From Trichoplusia ni (taxonomy: Eukaryota; Arthropoda; Insecta; Lepidoptera; Noctuidae), in assembly GCF_003590095.1 (NCBI RefSeq), contig NC_039480.1, positions 4,007,328-4,071,327 of the forward strand: a DNA stretch of 64,000 nucleotides, written 5' to 3'. How positions within the stretch are numbered: position 1 is the first letter of the stretch; every line of letters begins with the position of its first letter. A program made the position numbers and the translations under genes. The notes beneath the pieces were generated by a model. The model did no database searches. It was not told the origin of the DNA and saw only the letters and a list, made by a program, of their open reading frames with translations. This document shows positions 1 through 10,814 of this stretch, one piece after another.

Positions 1-59
1 TAGGATCAAAACACTCAAGACAAATCAAACGAGACTAAACTCGATTTGGTTGTGTCATT

Positions 60-232
60 TTATTCCGGAACTCATAGCTTCCAGGTCCAGCATCAGATCA
101 GCTCCATGTCATCATAATATTACATTATCACACAATATACATAAACATGCAAAATGTCATGTCAATCGGAAACCGGGAATTCGATCTTAACTTGCAAGAT
201 TATTTACAGACAAAGGGACAGGAGAAACTAAA
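60..232. repeat. interspersed repeat, family 'GCTCCATGTCATCATAATATTACA'
   Basis: Remnant of an element of about 150 bp. It recurs at about 45050-45185 and 60165-60312 in the same orientation, and in part at 53690-53770 and 38815-38875 (opposite strand). All copies share the phrase about the cat-cat-aat-att-aca block, a run ending in acaatatacat, and an end near 'gattacagacaaagggacagg'. The coding capacity is nil. The class is not clear; it may be the 3' end of a non-LTR element. Confidence 0.7.
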
Positions 233-409
233 TGAAAGCTTGTAGAAATTGACATTTTTTTATTTCTAGACGGCTGATAATAGAAGCGAAGAGGAAAAAA
301 ACATGTTTCGTATAGATTTTAGCAATAATCAGAATTTTTCTTATCTCTAAAGTTACAATACTGCGTATTTTTAAAAGCTATATTAGAACACTGACTAATC
401 ACAATCAGC

Positions 410-560
410 TCAGACAATGTTACATCGCATAAGAATAGAAAACTTCAAATGTATATAAATGAGATTCCGTTTCGACAAGTGACGTGACTTTGACGTGTCA
501 GTTCAACACATTTGAGTGATTCGTCAGCGTTAGCGCGAGGAGTAATGTGACTTTTGTATA
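410..560. repeat. short interspersed repeat with 'CGACAAGTGACGTGACTTTGAC' core
   Basis: A compact element of about 130-150 bp with further copies at about 1485-1605, 16200-16305, 49878-50005 and 55245-55605, and a decayed copy at 19700-19785. The longest copies begin near 'acaatgttacatcgcataag' and end near 'gcgcgaggagtaatg'. The central part contains the imperfect mirrored words gacaagtgac and gacttgtcag. There is no ORF. It is probably a non-autonomous element; no terminal repeats could be fixed. Confidence 0.7.
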
Positions 561-780
561 TGCCCAATAGATTTGTCTGAGCAACATAGTACCGCAAAAT
601 AACTGGTTTCTCATTAGTTATAAATTAACGACTGTCAAAGATAGATGTGTGATTGTAATAGCTTTCGAGAAGATGATTCGTAATTATTGACAACATAACG
701 GCGTACTTTCGCGAATTAATGAAATTTCATAAAAATCGTTTCTAAGTAGGGTTTTTTTGCTTCTCTTTGGACTCGAATCA

Positions 781-1110
781 TCATCATCGGCCTAGCCTTT
801 TCCCAACTATGTTGGGGTCGGCTACCAATTTAACCAGTTTCAGCCAATTTACCAATTTAACATGTTTACATGGAGCGACTGTCTATCTGACCTCCTCATT
901 ACCTAGGCAACGCGATACACCTTGGTTAGACTGATTGTCAGACTTTTCAAGCTCCCGACTACCTTGTAACGACTGTCAAAGATGTATGAATAACAGCCGG
1001 GGCTCACAATTTAACGTGCCTTCCGAAACACGGAGGAACTCGTTATGACAAAGATGGTCACTCATCTACGGACCAACCGCGTCAAGCATAGCTTAACCTG
1101 TGATCGATTC
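781..1110 (-). repeat. 5S-rRNA-like SINE, minus-oriented copy
   Basis: One of about 13 copies in the window of a 300-330 bp element. Read on the minus strand, it starts with a head resembling the 5S rRNA internal promoter (a gttaagctacgcttgac-like box, then gatgggtgacc), runs through a conserved body, and ends in an ATG/GAT simple tail after 'ccaacatagttggg'. A 74-codon ORF overlapping this copy is repeat-derived and not a gene. Confidence 0.75.
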
Positions 1111-1484
1111 ACTTATGCGACTTATTATCTTTGGACTCGAATATTCTTTCTATATATTATACCTCCTTACATTAGTATCTTAATTACGTACAATTATGAA
1201 ATCGTTTTTTTAATGCCTGTACTGGATATTTATCCGGGCGAAATGACAGGAGTCCAAAGTCACAGATAGAGCAAAATCGATATCAATTTGATCTACAAAA
1301 TTGCTTCAGTATATTTAATATGTCGTAATAAGGAAATATACCTTCTTTGCAACGCATGTAAGATATGATAAAATATTATTATTTTTATATCACAAAACTA
1401 TAGATATGGCTGATAAAGAGTTACTCTAAAAAGTTATGAAGACGTTTTTAAAATAATCGTGCTTGATTCTATAACAACATAATT

Positions 1485-1605
1485 AAAAAAAACTTCAAAT
1501 GTATAGAATGACATTCCGTTTCGACAAGTGACGTGACTTTGACTTGTCAGTTCAATACATTTGAGTGATTCGTCAGCATTAGCGCGAGGAGTAATGTAAC
1601 TTGTC
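1485..1605. repeat. short 'CGACAAGTGACGTGACTTTGAC' repeat
   Basis: Second copy of the element described at 410-560, nearly identical over about 100 bp. It ends at the gcgcgaggagtaatg block. Confidence 0.7.
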
Positions 1606-1894
1606 TACTCAATATTAATTAAGAAAAGTTATTGTTTTATGACAGAACAATGACAATTATTATTATAATGTTGTGACCTACATAATAACAACAATTTGCT
1701 GTTCGATAAAACTTATTAGGTACCAACATTGTTCTCAAAACATATTAATAAGTGTTTCTTATCAAAACATTAATTATTTATTGAACAATTGAGTTTAAAT
1801 TATTTATGCTTCATTTTCTCATTACATTTGCAACTTTTTGTCATGTTTTTAAGCCTCCAACATTTGTAAGAAGTTCATGGCTAAGCTACAACTG

Positions 1895-2215
1895 CACAAG
1901 TTGATCGATTTCAGGTTAAGATACACTTGATAAGGTCGGTCTCTAGGTGGATGACCATCTTGTCATAACTTCTTCCTCCGTGTTTCAAAAAGCACGTCAA
2001 ATTATGGGTCCCGGATGTTATTAATACAACTAAGACAATCGTTACAGGTAGTCTGACAACCAGTCTAACTAAGGGGTATAGTGTTCACTGTAACTGGGTT
2101 GAGGAGGTCAGATAGGCAGTCGCTCCTTGTAGAATACTGGTACTTAGCTGAATCCGGTTAGACTGGAAGCCGACCCCAACATAGTTGGGAAAATTTTAGA
2201 AATATGATGATGATT
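1895..2215 (+). repeat. 5S-rRNA-like SINE, plus-oriented copy
   Basis: Full-length plus-strand copy. The head at about 1905-1960 has a tcaggttaag box and a gatgacc box in place of the 5S-like gatgggtgacc. The body matches the 781-1110 copy in reverse complement. The 3' end is the 'ccaacatagttggga' block followed by an atgatgatg tail. Confidence 0.75.
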
Positions 2216-2394
2216 TTTGTTATTAATATGAATTAAACACTTTACAATTACAATAAAAATACTGTTCAACAAAATCTGGAGGTTCATTGAAAAAAATATT
2301 GACAACGTTTTAAAACGTCTCCGCACTGGTGACAGCTGCCATGGGTCTCAAGATATTGTCTATCATAAAGTATATAAATTCGGTCAAATAATAA

Positions 2395-2640
2395 GTACTA
2401 GCTGTTGCCCGCGAGCATATAAGTTATGATTTAGGTATACCCGCCCGGTTTTTTTCACACTTTCCATTATATCTTAGCTCCTATTAGTCGCAGCGTGATG
2501 GTTTATAGCCTAAAGCCTTCCTCGATAAATGGTCTATTCAACACAAAAAGAATTTTTCAATTTGTACCAGCAGTTCCTGAGATTAGCGCGTTCAAACAAA
2601 CAAACAAACTCTTCAGCTTTATATATTAGTATAGAGTATA
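2395..2640 (-). repeat. interspersed repeat, 'AAGCTGAAGAGTTTGTTTG' family
   Basis: A 230-260 bp element. Other copies lie at about 5830-6050(+), 33455-33710(-), 48850-49105(+), 50715-50985(+), 54685-54925(+) and 60535-60815(-). In the + sense it starts 'tactaatatataaagctgaag' and ends in a conserved 'cgcgggcaacagctagt'. Several spurious 60-140 codon ORFs in the window arise from these copies. It is probably a non-autonomous non-LTR or Helitron-type element; the class is not settled. Confidence 0.7.
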
Positions 2641-2779
2641 GATTATTACAGATGTTTTTAATACAAATGGGGTGACTTGTACTATTTATATCACAATTAA
2701 AATGTTAATTTCGTATATTAAATTATGTGAGTTAATTCAGCTTTTTAAATGTACATAACTATATTTTTCTTTGACAAAT

Positions 2780-2945
2780 TTTAGGATTCTGTAAGTTATA
2801 GGGTCGACAACACAACGTCTATTTGTTAATCCAGGTTATAAACTAGCTATGTACCATGTTTCGTCTAAATCCGTTCAGTAGTTTTTGCGTGAATGTGTAA
2901 CAAACATGCATACATACAAACTTTCGCGTTTATTATATTAGTAGG
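2780..2945 (-). repeat. non-LTR 3'-end-like repeat
   Basis: Matches, in reverse complement, the block at about 57120-57250 and the 10380-10505 stretch. Shared words include accatgtttcgtctaaatcc, a gtagtttttgcgtgaatg segment and a final attagtaggat. It is a non-coding tail type that is common in lepidopteran genomes. Confidence 0.55.
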
Positions 2946-3329
2946 ATCTATTAACTAGTTTCCGACTCCAAAAAACTGTGATAGAACGAAACTAACTATA
3001 AAATAACTCACAAATGCGACTTCACCATTTATAACTCTACACTTAAAGTAAAAAAAAACGGTAATTCTTTTTAAGATGTCAAAAAAAACGGTTCTGCTAG
3101 ACTGGATTCAAACTTATGACCTCGAGCGTGCGAAGTCGTTCAATGAACCATGAGGACCTACCATCACGACTTAAAGTAACATTAAAGCGGATGAGGAAGG
3201 GAGATGTCGATCTATGCCGTGTATAGCTCTGTCACGCTCACACAGACATAATACTTTAATAGAGGTTGTATGCGGAAAGATGTATTGAACGGGGATGATG
3301 ACAACTTTTCAATGTCTTATGTGTAGTTT

Positions 3330-3590
3330 GATGTATAACTAGCTGTGCCCCGCGGTTTCACCCGCTTGAATACGTAGATCCCGTTCCCGGTGCCGTTATA
3401 TTATTGGGGGCAGAGATGGATCCAACAAATCACGGTGGTGAAGTATTCTTAATTTTTTTAACTTTCCGCGCATTTTTTTATTTTTTTTCTTTCATGATTA
3501 CCTTCCCTTGACCATAACAAAAACAAAAAAATCTTCCAGCTGTTCACACGTGATGCCGTAATAGGGATGTATTTTTATATTATAGTTAAT
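3330..3590. repeat. interspersed repeat shared with 11655-11855
   Basis: Starts with 'tagctgtgccccgcggtttcacc', the typical opening of a lepidopteran retroelement fragment. It continues with 'gatggatccaacaaatcac', a T-rich stretch, and 'cgtgatgccgtaatagggatg'. The same words in the same order occur at 11655-11855. No coding capacity. Confidence 0.55.
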
Positions 3591-3889
3591 GGATTTTCCA
3601 TTAATCCCGTAAACGAAAAATGTAAAAACTTACAGTGAATGAAACTTAGGCATTATGTAACGATTGTATCTAAATTTTACGGGAAAAGAGTTGATTACAG
3701 ACAAAGGGACAGGTGAAAGGGAGTTCGATAGCGGGTAAAACCACGTGGCATTAGAACAAAGTACATATAAATATGTCATACTTACGTAATAAATAATAAC
3801 AGTTCATTAAGAATATGTCATTAATATGTTGCGTAGGAATTACAAACACGCAACGGCCATTTTGCCAAGCAAATTTAATAGGAAAAGAG

Positions 3890-4145
3890 ATGTTCATTGT
3901 GTATCGGAAGGCACGTTAAATTGTGGGTCCCGGCTGTTATTCATACATCTTTGACAGTCGTTACAGATATTCAGAAGCTTGAAATTGTGACAACCAGCCT
4001 AACCAAGGGGTATCGTGTTGCCCAGGTAACTGGGTTGAGGAGGTCAGATAGGCAGTCGCTCCTTGTAAAACACTGGTACTTAGCTGAATCCGGTTAGACT
4101 GGAAGCCGACCTCAACATAGTTTGGAAAAGCTGGGATGATAATGA
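3890..4145 (+). repeat. 5S-rRNA-like SINE, 5'-truncated copy
   Basis: Body and tail of the SINE family, lacking the 5S-like head and ending in a gatgataatgatgatg tail. The 66-codon and 80-codon ORFs here belong to the repeat. Confidence 0.7.
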
Positions 4146-4174
4146 TGATGTTTCTTAAGTTGATAAAACTTGTC

Positions 4175-4370
4175 TGCATGGATAGCCGAGTGGTGAAGAC
4201 CACGACGCTAATCCTACTCGCGACGTTTTAGTTCGATCCCCGAGTGGGACAAGCATTTGTGTGATCCACGAATGCTTGTCCCGAGTCTGAGTGTCTTTGT
4301 GCATGTGACTTGTATGTTTGTGAAACCCCCCGCGAAACAGAGATTAAATTGCTTAGTACCAGATTGTATT
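4175..4370 (+). repeat. tRNA-derived SINE, 'GATAGCCGAGTGGT' family
   Basis: The head reads like a decayed tRNA gene: an A-box-like tggatagccgagtggt followed about 40 bp later by a B-box-like agttcgatcccc. The body follows with 'caagcatttgtgtgatccacgaatgcttgtcc', 'gtgcatgtgacttg' and 'gattaaattgcttagt'. Complete or partial copies lie at about 5015-5150(+), 15255-15400(-), 16430-16510(+), 30000-30140(+), 36410-36490(+), 36850-36940(+), 37545-37650(+), 46520-46705(-), 51105-51180(+), 51835-51990(+) and 58375-58590(-). Confidence 0.75.
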
Positions 4371-5014
4371 TTTTTAGCGATATTTTTGTTTTGTTTTGTT
4401 TTATAATAATTGAATGGTTTTATTTAGACGTAAAATAAAATATACGTAAAAAAAATCCACAATTTCGTCATATCTCGATTAAATTGTATTAGCCCTTTAA
4501 TACACAGACCGATCTTAAGATATGAGATAGTCTTTTTATTATCATTAAGTAAATACAATTTAGATAAAAACGTTTCAGGTACCTACAAATAGATATAATT
4601 ATTGTTAAGCGTATCGCTAATTTATATACTAAACGATATAAGATATCGAAATTGGTCTTAACACGGTCGAATGATATAACTAAAAACCTCCATACACACA
4701 TACCTACATACATTCTTACAGGTCAAACTCAGAACCTCCTTTTTTGGTCGGTTAAAGACTAAAACCTTCTCCTGAATGTAACCAACACTTTTCTGAAAAC
4801 CGCATCCAAATTGCTTCAGCCAAAAGCAAGATAATCGCGGACAAACATACATACATACATACATACAAACAATCAAAGTGAGAACCTCCTTTGTTTTAAA
4901 TGGCTTAAAGAATTACGTTTTAAGAATTTGAAAAAGTCGAATTGTAAGACCTTGCTTTTGATTGCAAGCCAAATGGTTGATGTCACCACGCCAAGACAAA
5001 CGCGCGACGTGTCG

Positions 5015-5150
5015 CGGCGTGCGATCCCCGCGTAGGACAAGCATTTGTGTGATCCACGAATGTTTGTCCTGAGTCTGGGTGTCTTGTGCATGTGACTTGA
5101 ATGTTTGTGAAACCCCCGCGATATATCGATTAAAAAAGTTAGTGCGGGAG
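5015..5150 (+). repeat. tRNA-derived SINE, truncated copy
   Basis: Lacks the A box. It starts near the cgatccccgcgtagg B-box region and carries the 'caagcatttgtgtgatccacg' body and the 'gtgcatgtgacttgaatg' 3' part. Confidence 0.7.
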
Positions 5151-5339
5151 TGGCTAAAGAATGTTTTTTAGAAAATTCTCGAATTATTTGTGACGTAAAT
5201 CAAAATAATTTCTTAAGTATTTGTCATCAAGGTTTTATGTTTATTTGAAACTAAAAAAAGAACACACAAGACCTTTGACTGTCCTCAAGCATCAAATTAG
5301 CATTTTAAAAATGAATATATTCAGAAAGAAAAATATTTT

Positions 5340-5500
5340 CATTTCGTAACTTCCATTTTTAGGGATCCGTAGTCAAGTTTAAACACGGAAATTTATTACT
5401 GTGCGCTGTGGCACCGTTGTCTGTTCTCATGAACAGTTTTAGCTAGACTGCTGAAATTTTCACAGATGCTATATTTTAGAACTTAACCCTATAACAACAA
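5340..5500. repeat. decayed retroelement fragment ('CCGTA..GTTTAAAC..CAACAAATGCGTATTA')
   Basis: Resembles the widespread lepidopteran repeat with the words ccgtacccaaagggtaaaa ... gaaattttcacagatg ... ataacaacaaatac. Better-preserved relatives in the window are at 32340-32490 and, in reverse, 54940-55150. The 142-codon ORF at 5501-5929 starts right after it and runs into another repeat, so I do not call it a gene. Confidence 0.5.
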
Positions 5501-5829
5501 ATGCGTATTAAATTAACGAAGTATTGGGTGACAAATTTTGTACGTAACCGGCGGAACCCAATCTCAAATTTATTTTTTACATTGGTTTTTAGCTGCGCTT
5601 TATTTTTAAACCGAGTTTTTGCACACGAAGATTGTTTACCCGTTTTAAGTACCTACCTAAATAAATTTCGCAGTTTCTTTGCTAAAAACTTCATAAAATT
5701 CTTCCGTAAAATCTTACCAATTTTTAATTTAATTTTATTAAGATTCTTGAACACAAAACAGCGAGAAAAAAACACCTACAATCTATTTGCATTTAATATC
5801 CAAATACCAACAAGACAAGCTAATGTATA

Positions 5830-6050
5830 CTCCCTAATATATAAAGCTGAAGAGTTTGTTTGTTTGTTTGAACGCGCTAATCTCAGGAACTACTGGATCA
5901 AATTGAAAAAATATTTTTGTGTTCAATAGACCATTCATCGAGGAAGGTTTTAGGCTATATACCATCACCCTGCGACTAATAGGAGCGAAGAAAGGGTCAT
6001 AACTTATATCTTCTAACCACGCAGATGAAGTCGCGGGCAACAGCTAGTAT
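5830..6050 (+). repeat. 'AAGCTGAAGAGTTTGTTTG' repeat, plus copy
   Basis: Near-complete copy of the family described at 2395-2640, ending in gcgggcaacagctagta. Confidence 0.7.
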
Positions 6051-6059
6051 ATCATATTG

Positions 6060-7460
6060 TGCATGTAATACGCAAGCATAGTTCCAAGAAAATATATTTA
6101 AACATGGTATGGCTATGTAAAATATTTTGACAGCGCACTGACGTAATCGTATTCGCGCCATTTTTTGCATTGTATCTCATTCCCGCGCACGTTGTGTGTA
6201 TATCACGATCTCACACACACGTGTAAACGCGTTGCTACGTAAGTGTTTACTCTTTCTAACGCAAGCATTCTGTATAATGCTATCTCGCTTTTGCGAATAT
6301 GACACGTTTTGTAGATTTCTGTTATCTGTATGTCTGTAAACGTTTTTATTGATCAATTGTTTAGATTATTTTATTAGGTGTTACCTAGACATATATCTTT
6401 CGCTAATTAGTTTATAATAAATAGATTAATTATTTATTGTTTTAAAAATGACGACTATAATTTTATTTCGTAGAATCTTATGCGAAAATTGTTGTTAACA
6501 TTTTGGTTAATCGCAAGTTTTGTATATTGATTCAACGATAATATGGCGCCAATTTTAGATAATTAGTCCTATTGTTATCAGTTTTTCCTACAAAAATACG
6601 CGATATAGAGACTTTTGGTGTTATGACCAGAATGGAGATAAATTAACAAGAATCTAACAATAGATGAGTATAGATTTGTCATGACATGCGAAGATAACAT
6701 CGACATGAACGATAAATAATGATTTTTAACATTATTTACTTTTTACACAAAATATATAAAAACTAGAATTTCGTTTTGTTCGTTGTCGTATTTAATGAGA
6801 ACTAAATGTAAAATCCGAAACCGATTATAATACATATATTCTGTGGCTCTAAACATAAACCTTGATGGTACCTGAAAACAACATCGCCCATTCGTCCCAA
6901 AGCAATGCTTGGTATAGTTACCGGCACGGATCTTGAGCGCTCGGCGGAAGAGTGGGGATCGCTTTTCGCATCGTAAAATAAAACGCCAATCAATTGTGCG
7001 TACTCGTCGTCTTGAGGTGCATGCAACTGCAGCAAAGAACGAATTTCAACCAATCACGAGTGACGGCTATGACGCGCTGCGGGTATAATACGGTAAAATA
7101 TTTTGATCGATAATTTTATCGCACATAGGCCTCTGGCGCGACTTAACACGCCTTCGGAAAATATAATAGATAGACGTATTATTTATTTTGTTTTATATAC
7201 GTATGTACCTTATAGATAATATCTATAGATAATGATAGTTTAACAACCGGAAAATCGTTTGGAAATCCCTTAGAAATCTAGGAAAATTAAATCTTATCTG
7301 TTTTCATTTTTCCTTCCTAAAACTAAGGTAATAATGTCCACTACGACACCATTTCCACAAATGTATCAAACGTACTAAAATCATGTACTAAAATGTGATA
7401 CAAATTAATCATTACAACTTCATACAAACGATGCGAGAAATATTATATCTACTTGTCGCG
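6060..7460. other. stretch without a recognised gene
   Basis: AT-rich unique-looking sequence. The only coding-like part is the minus-strand segment at about 6876-7021, listed separately. It has more CpG and GC than its surroundings. Confidence 0.5.
6876..7021 (-). CDS. weak candidate internal exon, product unknown
   Basis: On the minus strand, a GC-richer open stretch is bounded upstream by a tttgctgcag acceptor-like sequence and downstream by a tttcag/gtacc donor-like sequence. It reads LHAPQDDEYAQLIGVLFYDA..., ending near RMGDVVFR. The composition is more coding-like than its AT-rich flanks, but no adjoining exon was found and I do not recognise the peptide. It could be a gene relic or a fragment of a DNA-transposon protein. 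Confidence 0.2.
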
Positions 7461-7466
7461 GCACAT

Positions 7467-7925
7467 CCCTACTAATATTATAAATGCGAAAGTAACTCTG
7501 TCTGTCTGTCTGTTGCGCTTTCACGTCTAAACCACTGAACTGATTATAATGACGACCTCCGTGGTCGAGTGGCGTACACACCGGTTTCAAGGTGTCGCTA
7601 GCTCTGAGGTCCCGGGTTCGATCCTCGGTCGGGTCAATGTAAAAATTCACATTTCTACATTGTCTCGGGTCTGGGTGTTTGTGGTACCTTCGTTGTATCT
7701 GAATTCCATAACACAAGTGCTTTAGCAACTTACTTTGGGTTCAGAACAATTTGTGTGATGTTGTGCGTTTAGAATCGTTTAGAATCGAATTTGGTACAGA
7801 GATAGAGTTGACCTTGAGAAAGAACATAGGTTAGTTTTTATCCCGGACTTTTGAAGAGTTCTCTTGGAAACGCGATATAACCGACATCGACGCGGGCGAA
7901 GCCGCGGGCGAGAAGCTAGTAAGTA
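7467..7925 (+). repeat. retroelement fragment interrupted by a SINE
   Basis: The outer element begins 'cctactaatattataaatgcg' and ends 'gaagccgcgggcgagaagctagt'. An uninterrupted copy is at 44475-44685 and a reversed one at 56705-56910. After 'gaactgattataatg' this copy is split by the tRNA-like SINE at about 7550-7790 and resumes at 'aatttggtacagagatagag'. Confidence 0.75.
7550..7790 (+). repeat. tRNA-derived SINE, 'CCTCCGTGGTCGAGTGGC' family (nested)
   Basis: The tRNA-like head has an A-box-like gtggtcgagtggc and a B box gggttcgatcc. The body is 'gtaaaaattcacatttctac', 'gggtctgggtgtttgtgg' and 'caacttactttgggttcag'. Sister copies are at 17653-17895 and 50190-50420. It is inserted inside an older retroelement fragment, which gives their relative ages. 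Confidence 0.8.
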
Positions 7926-8896
7926 GATAAATTGGAGTGTAAGTTAATAACTTTTCAAGAACCTATGGATAACAAACCTTTTTTAATATGTATGAATATA
8001 GATACATACGGTAAATACAAAGAAATAATATCATTCTTGTTTCTGTCTAATCTGACTGGCTAATCTCTCAAATGGCTGGACCGATTGTGACGGAGCTTTT
8101 ATAGTCGAATGCTACGTTGTGTTACATGTAAAAATAAATCTCCATAACCATTTGGACGTACTCGCGAGCAACAGCTAATATAATCTTTGGCATGAAATAA
8201 TATTTCAAACAAACGCCCTTGAACGACATAATGATAACGGAACAAGTACAATGATAAAATTAGTTCGTTTTGTCTGAACTAGATGGCGCTGACTCCTTAT
8301 CAACGGATTAGACTGTAGGCGCTGTAGCTAAATAAAAGCACTTGACAACGTTTAAGTTCAAGGATAAAGATAAAAACTAGAACGCAATAGCCCTTCTTTT
8401 AGAAAGGCTTTTGAATAACGTATTCGAGAAAAAAATACTGTTTAGTTCATCAGACAGATTGCCAAAAAAACAAGTGTGCGTTATTTGTTTATCTCTTTAA
8501 AATCTTGTGTGACGTCACTTACCAGTAGGTACGCTTTTTACTAGCAAGTGATGTTTTTAGCCCCCGCTACCAAACTTAAGTGTTTTTTTATCTTCTTTAC
8601 ATTTTAATAATGTGATAAAATTAAAAATACGTATTCAATAGTTTTAGGAAATCTGTCTGACGGACTAGACAGATTTAAATTCTTAGGTTTAGTCAAATAT
8701 CCCAGTCTGTGTAGTAAGAATCAGTTAGATTATGACTGAGAGAAGTCGGCAAGAGTACTTACAACAGCGAATACGTGATAATAGACAGATGAGACTTCGT
8801 CCGCGCTATGTTAAACTTTTTGACAGATGTCAGACTACGTAACAAATACGTGAAAGGCGGTTTCGGTTTTTTTTTAAATTCGTGGTCTTTATACAT
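7926..8896. other. stretch without a recognised gene
   Basis: AT-rich sequence with short retroelement-tail words (for example around 8040-8170). No ORF with coding character, RNA gene or well-formed repeat was recognised. Confidence 0.5.
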
Positions 8897-9130
8897 GTCA
8901 TCATCATACTAGCCTTTTCCCAACTATAGTGGGGTCGTCTACCAGTCTAACCGAAGTTTAGATAGTTACAAGAGCGACTGCCTATCTGACCTCCTCGACC
9001 CAGTTACAGACAACACGATACCCCTTGGTTAGACTGGTTGTCAGACTTTCAAGCTTCTGACTACCTGTAACGACTGTCAAAGATGTATGTATAACAGCCG
9101 GGACTCACAAGTTAACGTGCCGACCGAAAC
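8897..9130 (-). repeat. 5S-rRNA-like SINE, minus copy, head missing
   Basis: The body and tail of the SINE match the 781-1110 copy. It stops at cgtgccgaccgaaac, where the 5S-like head should begin, and a short perfect palindrome follows. Confidence 0.7.
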
Positions 9131-9138
9131 AGCCGAAC

Positions 9139-9172
9139 CACTGACGTCTTGATATTTATCAAGACGTCAGTG
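9139..9172. repeat. perfect 15-bp hairpin palindrome
   Basis: Arms CACTGACGTCTTGAT and its exact reverse complement are separated by the four bases ATTT and followed immediately by a run of seven T. It sits exactly at the truncated end of a SINE copy. Confidence 0.85.
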
Positions 9173-9734
9173 TTTTTTTGGAAGAGAGATGCTGAGAGGT
9201 CTGATATATAGCTCTATCACGCTTTTATAACCATAAAAATACCCCTAACCTTACTTTAAGACGTTGTAGTCTCCCCTAGTTCTTGCCCTGTCTTATATTC
9301 ATAAACAAAACATTTACCGCGTGACTAAAAAGGTCCTATCTATCATAAATAATGAATTCGGAACAATTGAAAGCTAGGCTCAACTACCTGAAGATTCAAA
9401 TGTATTCTTCATTCGTGCATAAACAATTTAGAAGCATTGCGTTCTATTGTAATATTGAAATAAGGTTGCTTGCTTTGAATAACTTTGTAACTTTCCGTAG
9501 TTTCTGTAAAAAGTGAGGTTATAGTTTGACATTAAATAAATGTAATGTCGTGGTGTTTACCATAGACATAGAGAATGGACTGAGCGTCCGATACTCAGAT
9601 ATGAAGTATATACGGACGGCGAAGTGTGAAAGAGACAGCGAATGTGGGGCTAGTAGTTGTCTCTCTCCTAATTCTGATTCACTGACTGAACTGAACTATA
9701 GACATAGAGAAGGAGAGCCGTCTTTACCAGAACT

Positions 9735-9920
9735 ATTCAAATTTCATCAAAATAAGTCCAGCCGTTTTTATAAAACTTGTGTTGTAAATTGCACTGTCAT
9801 CGGGTTTAAAGCTACCCTGAAAATTTCAGCCTGCTAGCTTATCGGGAAGTGCCTCAAAATTGAGTTACAAAAATCAACCGGTACGACAAACAAACAAGAA
9901 AAGTGGGTGTATAAAAACGT
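9735..9920 (+). repeat. interspersed repeat shared with 52690-52850 and 58880-59070
   Basis: Contains 'attgcactgtcatcgggttt', 'gctaccctgaaaatttcagc' and 'tagcttatcgggaagtgcctc'. The other two copies are in the opposite orientation. The 103-codon ORF at 9526-9837 ends inside it and is not supported as a gene. Confidence 0.65.
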
Positions 9921-10311
9921 AGGAAAAAGACAAGGCTAATGGTCACCCATCAAATTTATGACTGTATCAATCGTAGCCTTGCTTAAACTCGTCTTTTTTA
10001 ATTACTTTTGTTATAACACCAGCAAAAATACCTACATTGTCTGCCAAACCACCTAGCTTATCAACTATCTAGCTATCACATTTCATGAGATTCAGCCTAG
10101 TGTCAGACGGTCGGTCAGACAGTGAAGCCTTACTAATAGGGTATGTGTTTGTTCTTTGGGTAACTGGCAATTGACGTAAATTCCTCAATACATCCTGTTG
10201 GGATAATCAGTTACATAGGAATATAATAATCATGCACCATTGAGGATGTTTTTGCATAAATAATTGGGTCGGGCACCGATAAAAATATTGTATGCTAATA
10301 TTATTACTTAC

Positions 10312-10740
10312 TAGCTGTTTTCCGCGGACTCGCTAACTACAATACGAAAATGGTTCAACGGGAACATAAAATCGGGATTAAATCTGTGTTTTAATCATAA
10401 AATATCTGTATACCAAGTTTCGTCTTAATCCGTTGAGTGGTTTTTACGTTAAAAAGGAACAAACATCTATACACACAAACTCTCGCAATTATTAGTAGGA
10501 TAGTTTATCTTCTTCTAATATATAAAATTCCGGTGTCACGATGTTAGTTACCGTACTCCTCCGAAACGGTTTGGGCGATTTTTAAGAAATTTTGTATACA
10601 TATTGGGTAGGTCTGAGAATAGAACAACATCTATTTTTCATACCCCTAAGTGATTTTTATGATGTGGCAATAAAAAAATACATACATGTAACTAGAAATA
10701 ATTTATTAGGCAAAACCACGTTTGCTGGGTCAGCTAGTAA
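10312..10740 (+). repeat. two adjacent retroelement tails
   Basis: The first part (to about 10505) opens with ctagctgttttccgcgg and ends attattagtaggat. The second (10510-10740) opens 'tctaatatataaaattccgg', contains 'gttagttaccgtactcctcc' and ends 'gctgggtcagctagta'. The second has near-identical relatives at 39003-39290(+) and 53325-53605(-). Confidence 0.7.
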
Positions 10741-10814
10741 ATTATAAAAACAAGTATCCACTAGAATATTTTACTATTGAAAACAGCTACGTATTTTAAG
10801 ACAAACTAAATACC

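Noticed and set aside
4840..4870. 'catacatacata' tandem repeat as a CRISPR-like or regulatory array
   Set aside because: A simple microsatellite in a eukaryotic genome; no spacers or unit structure.
5501..5929. 142-codon plus ORF with a hydrophobic segment
   Set aside because: AT-rich codon use, no recognisable motif, and the last third lies inside the 'aagctgaagagtttgtttg' repeat.
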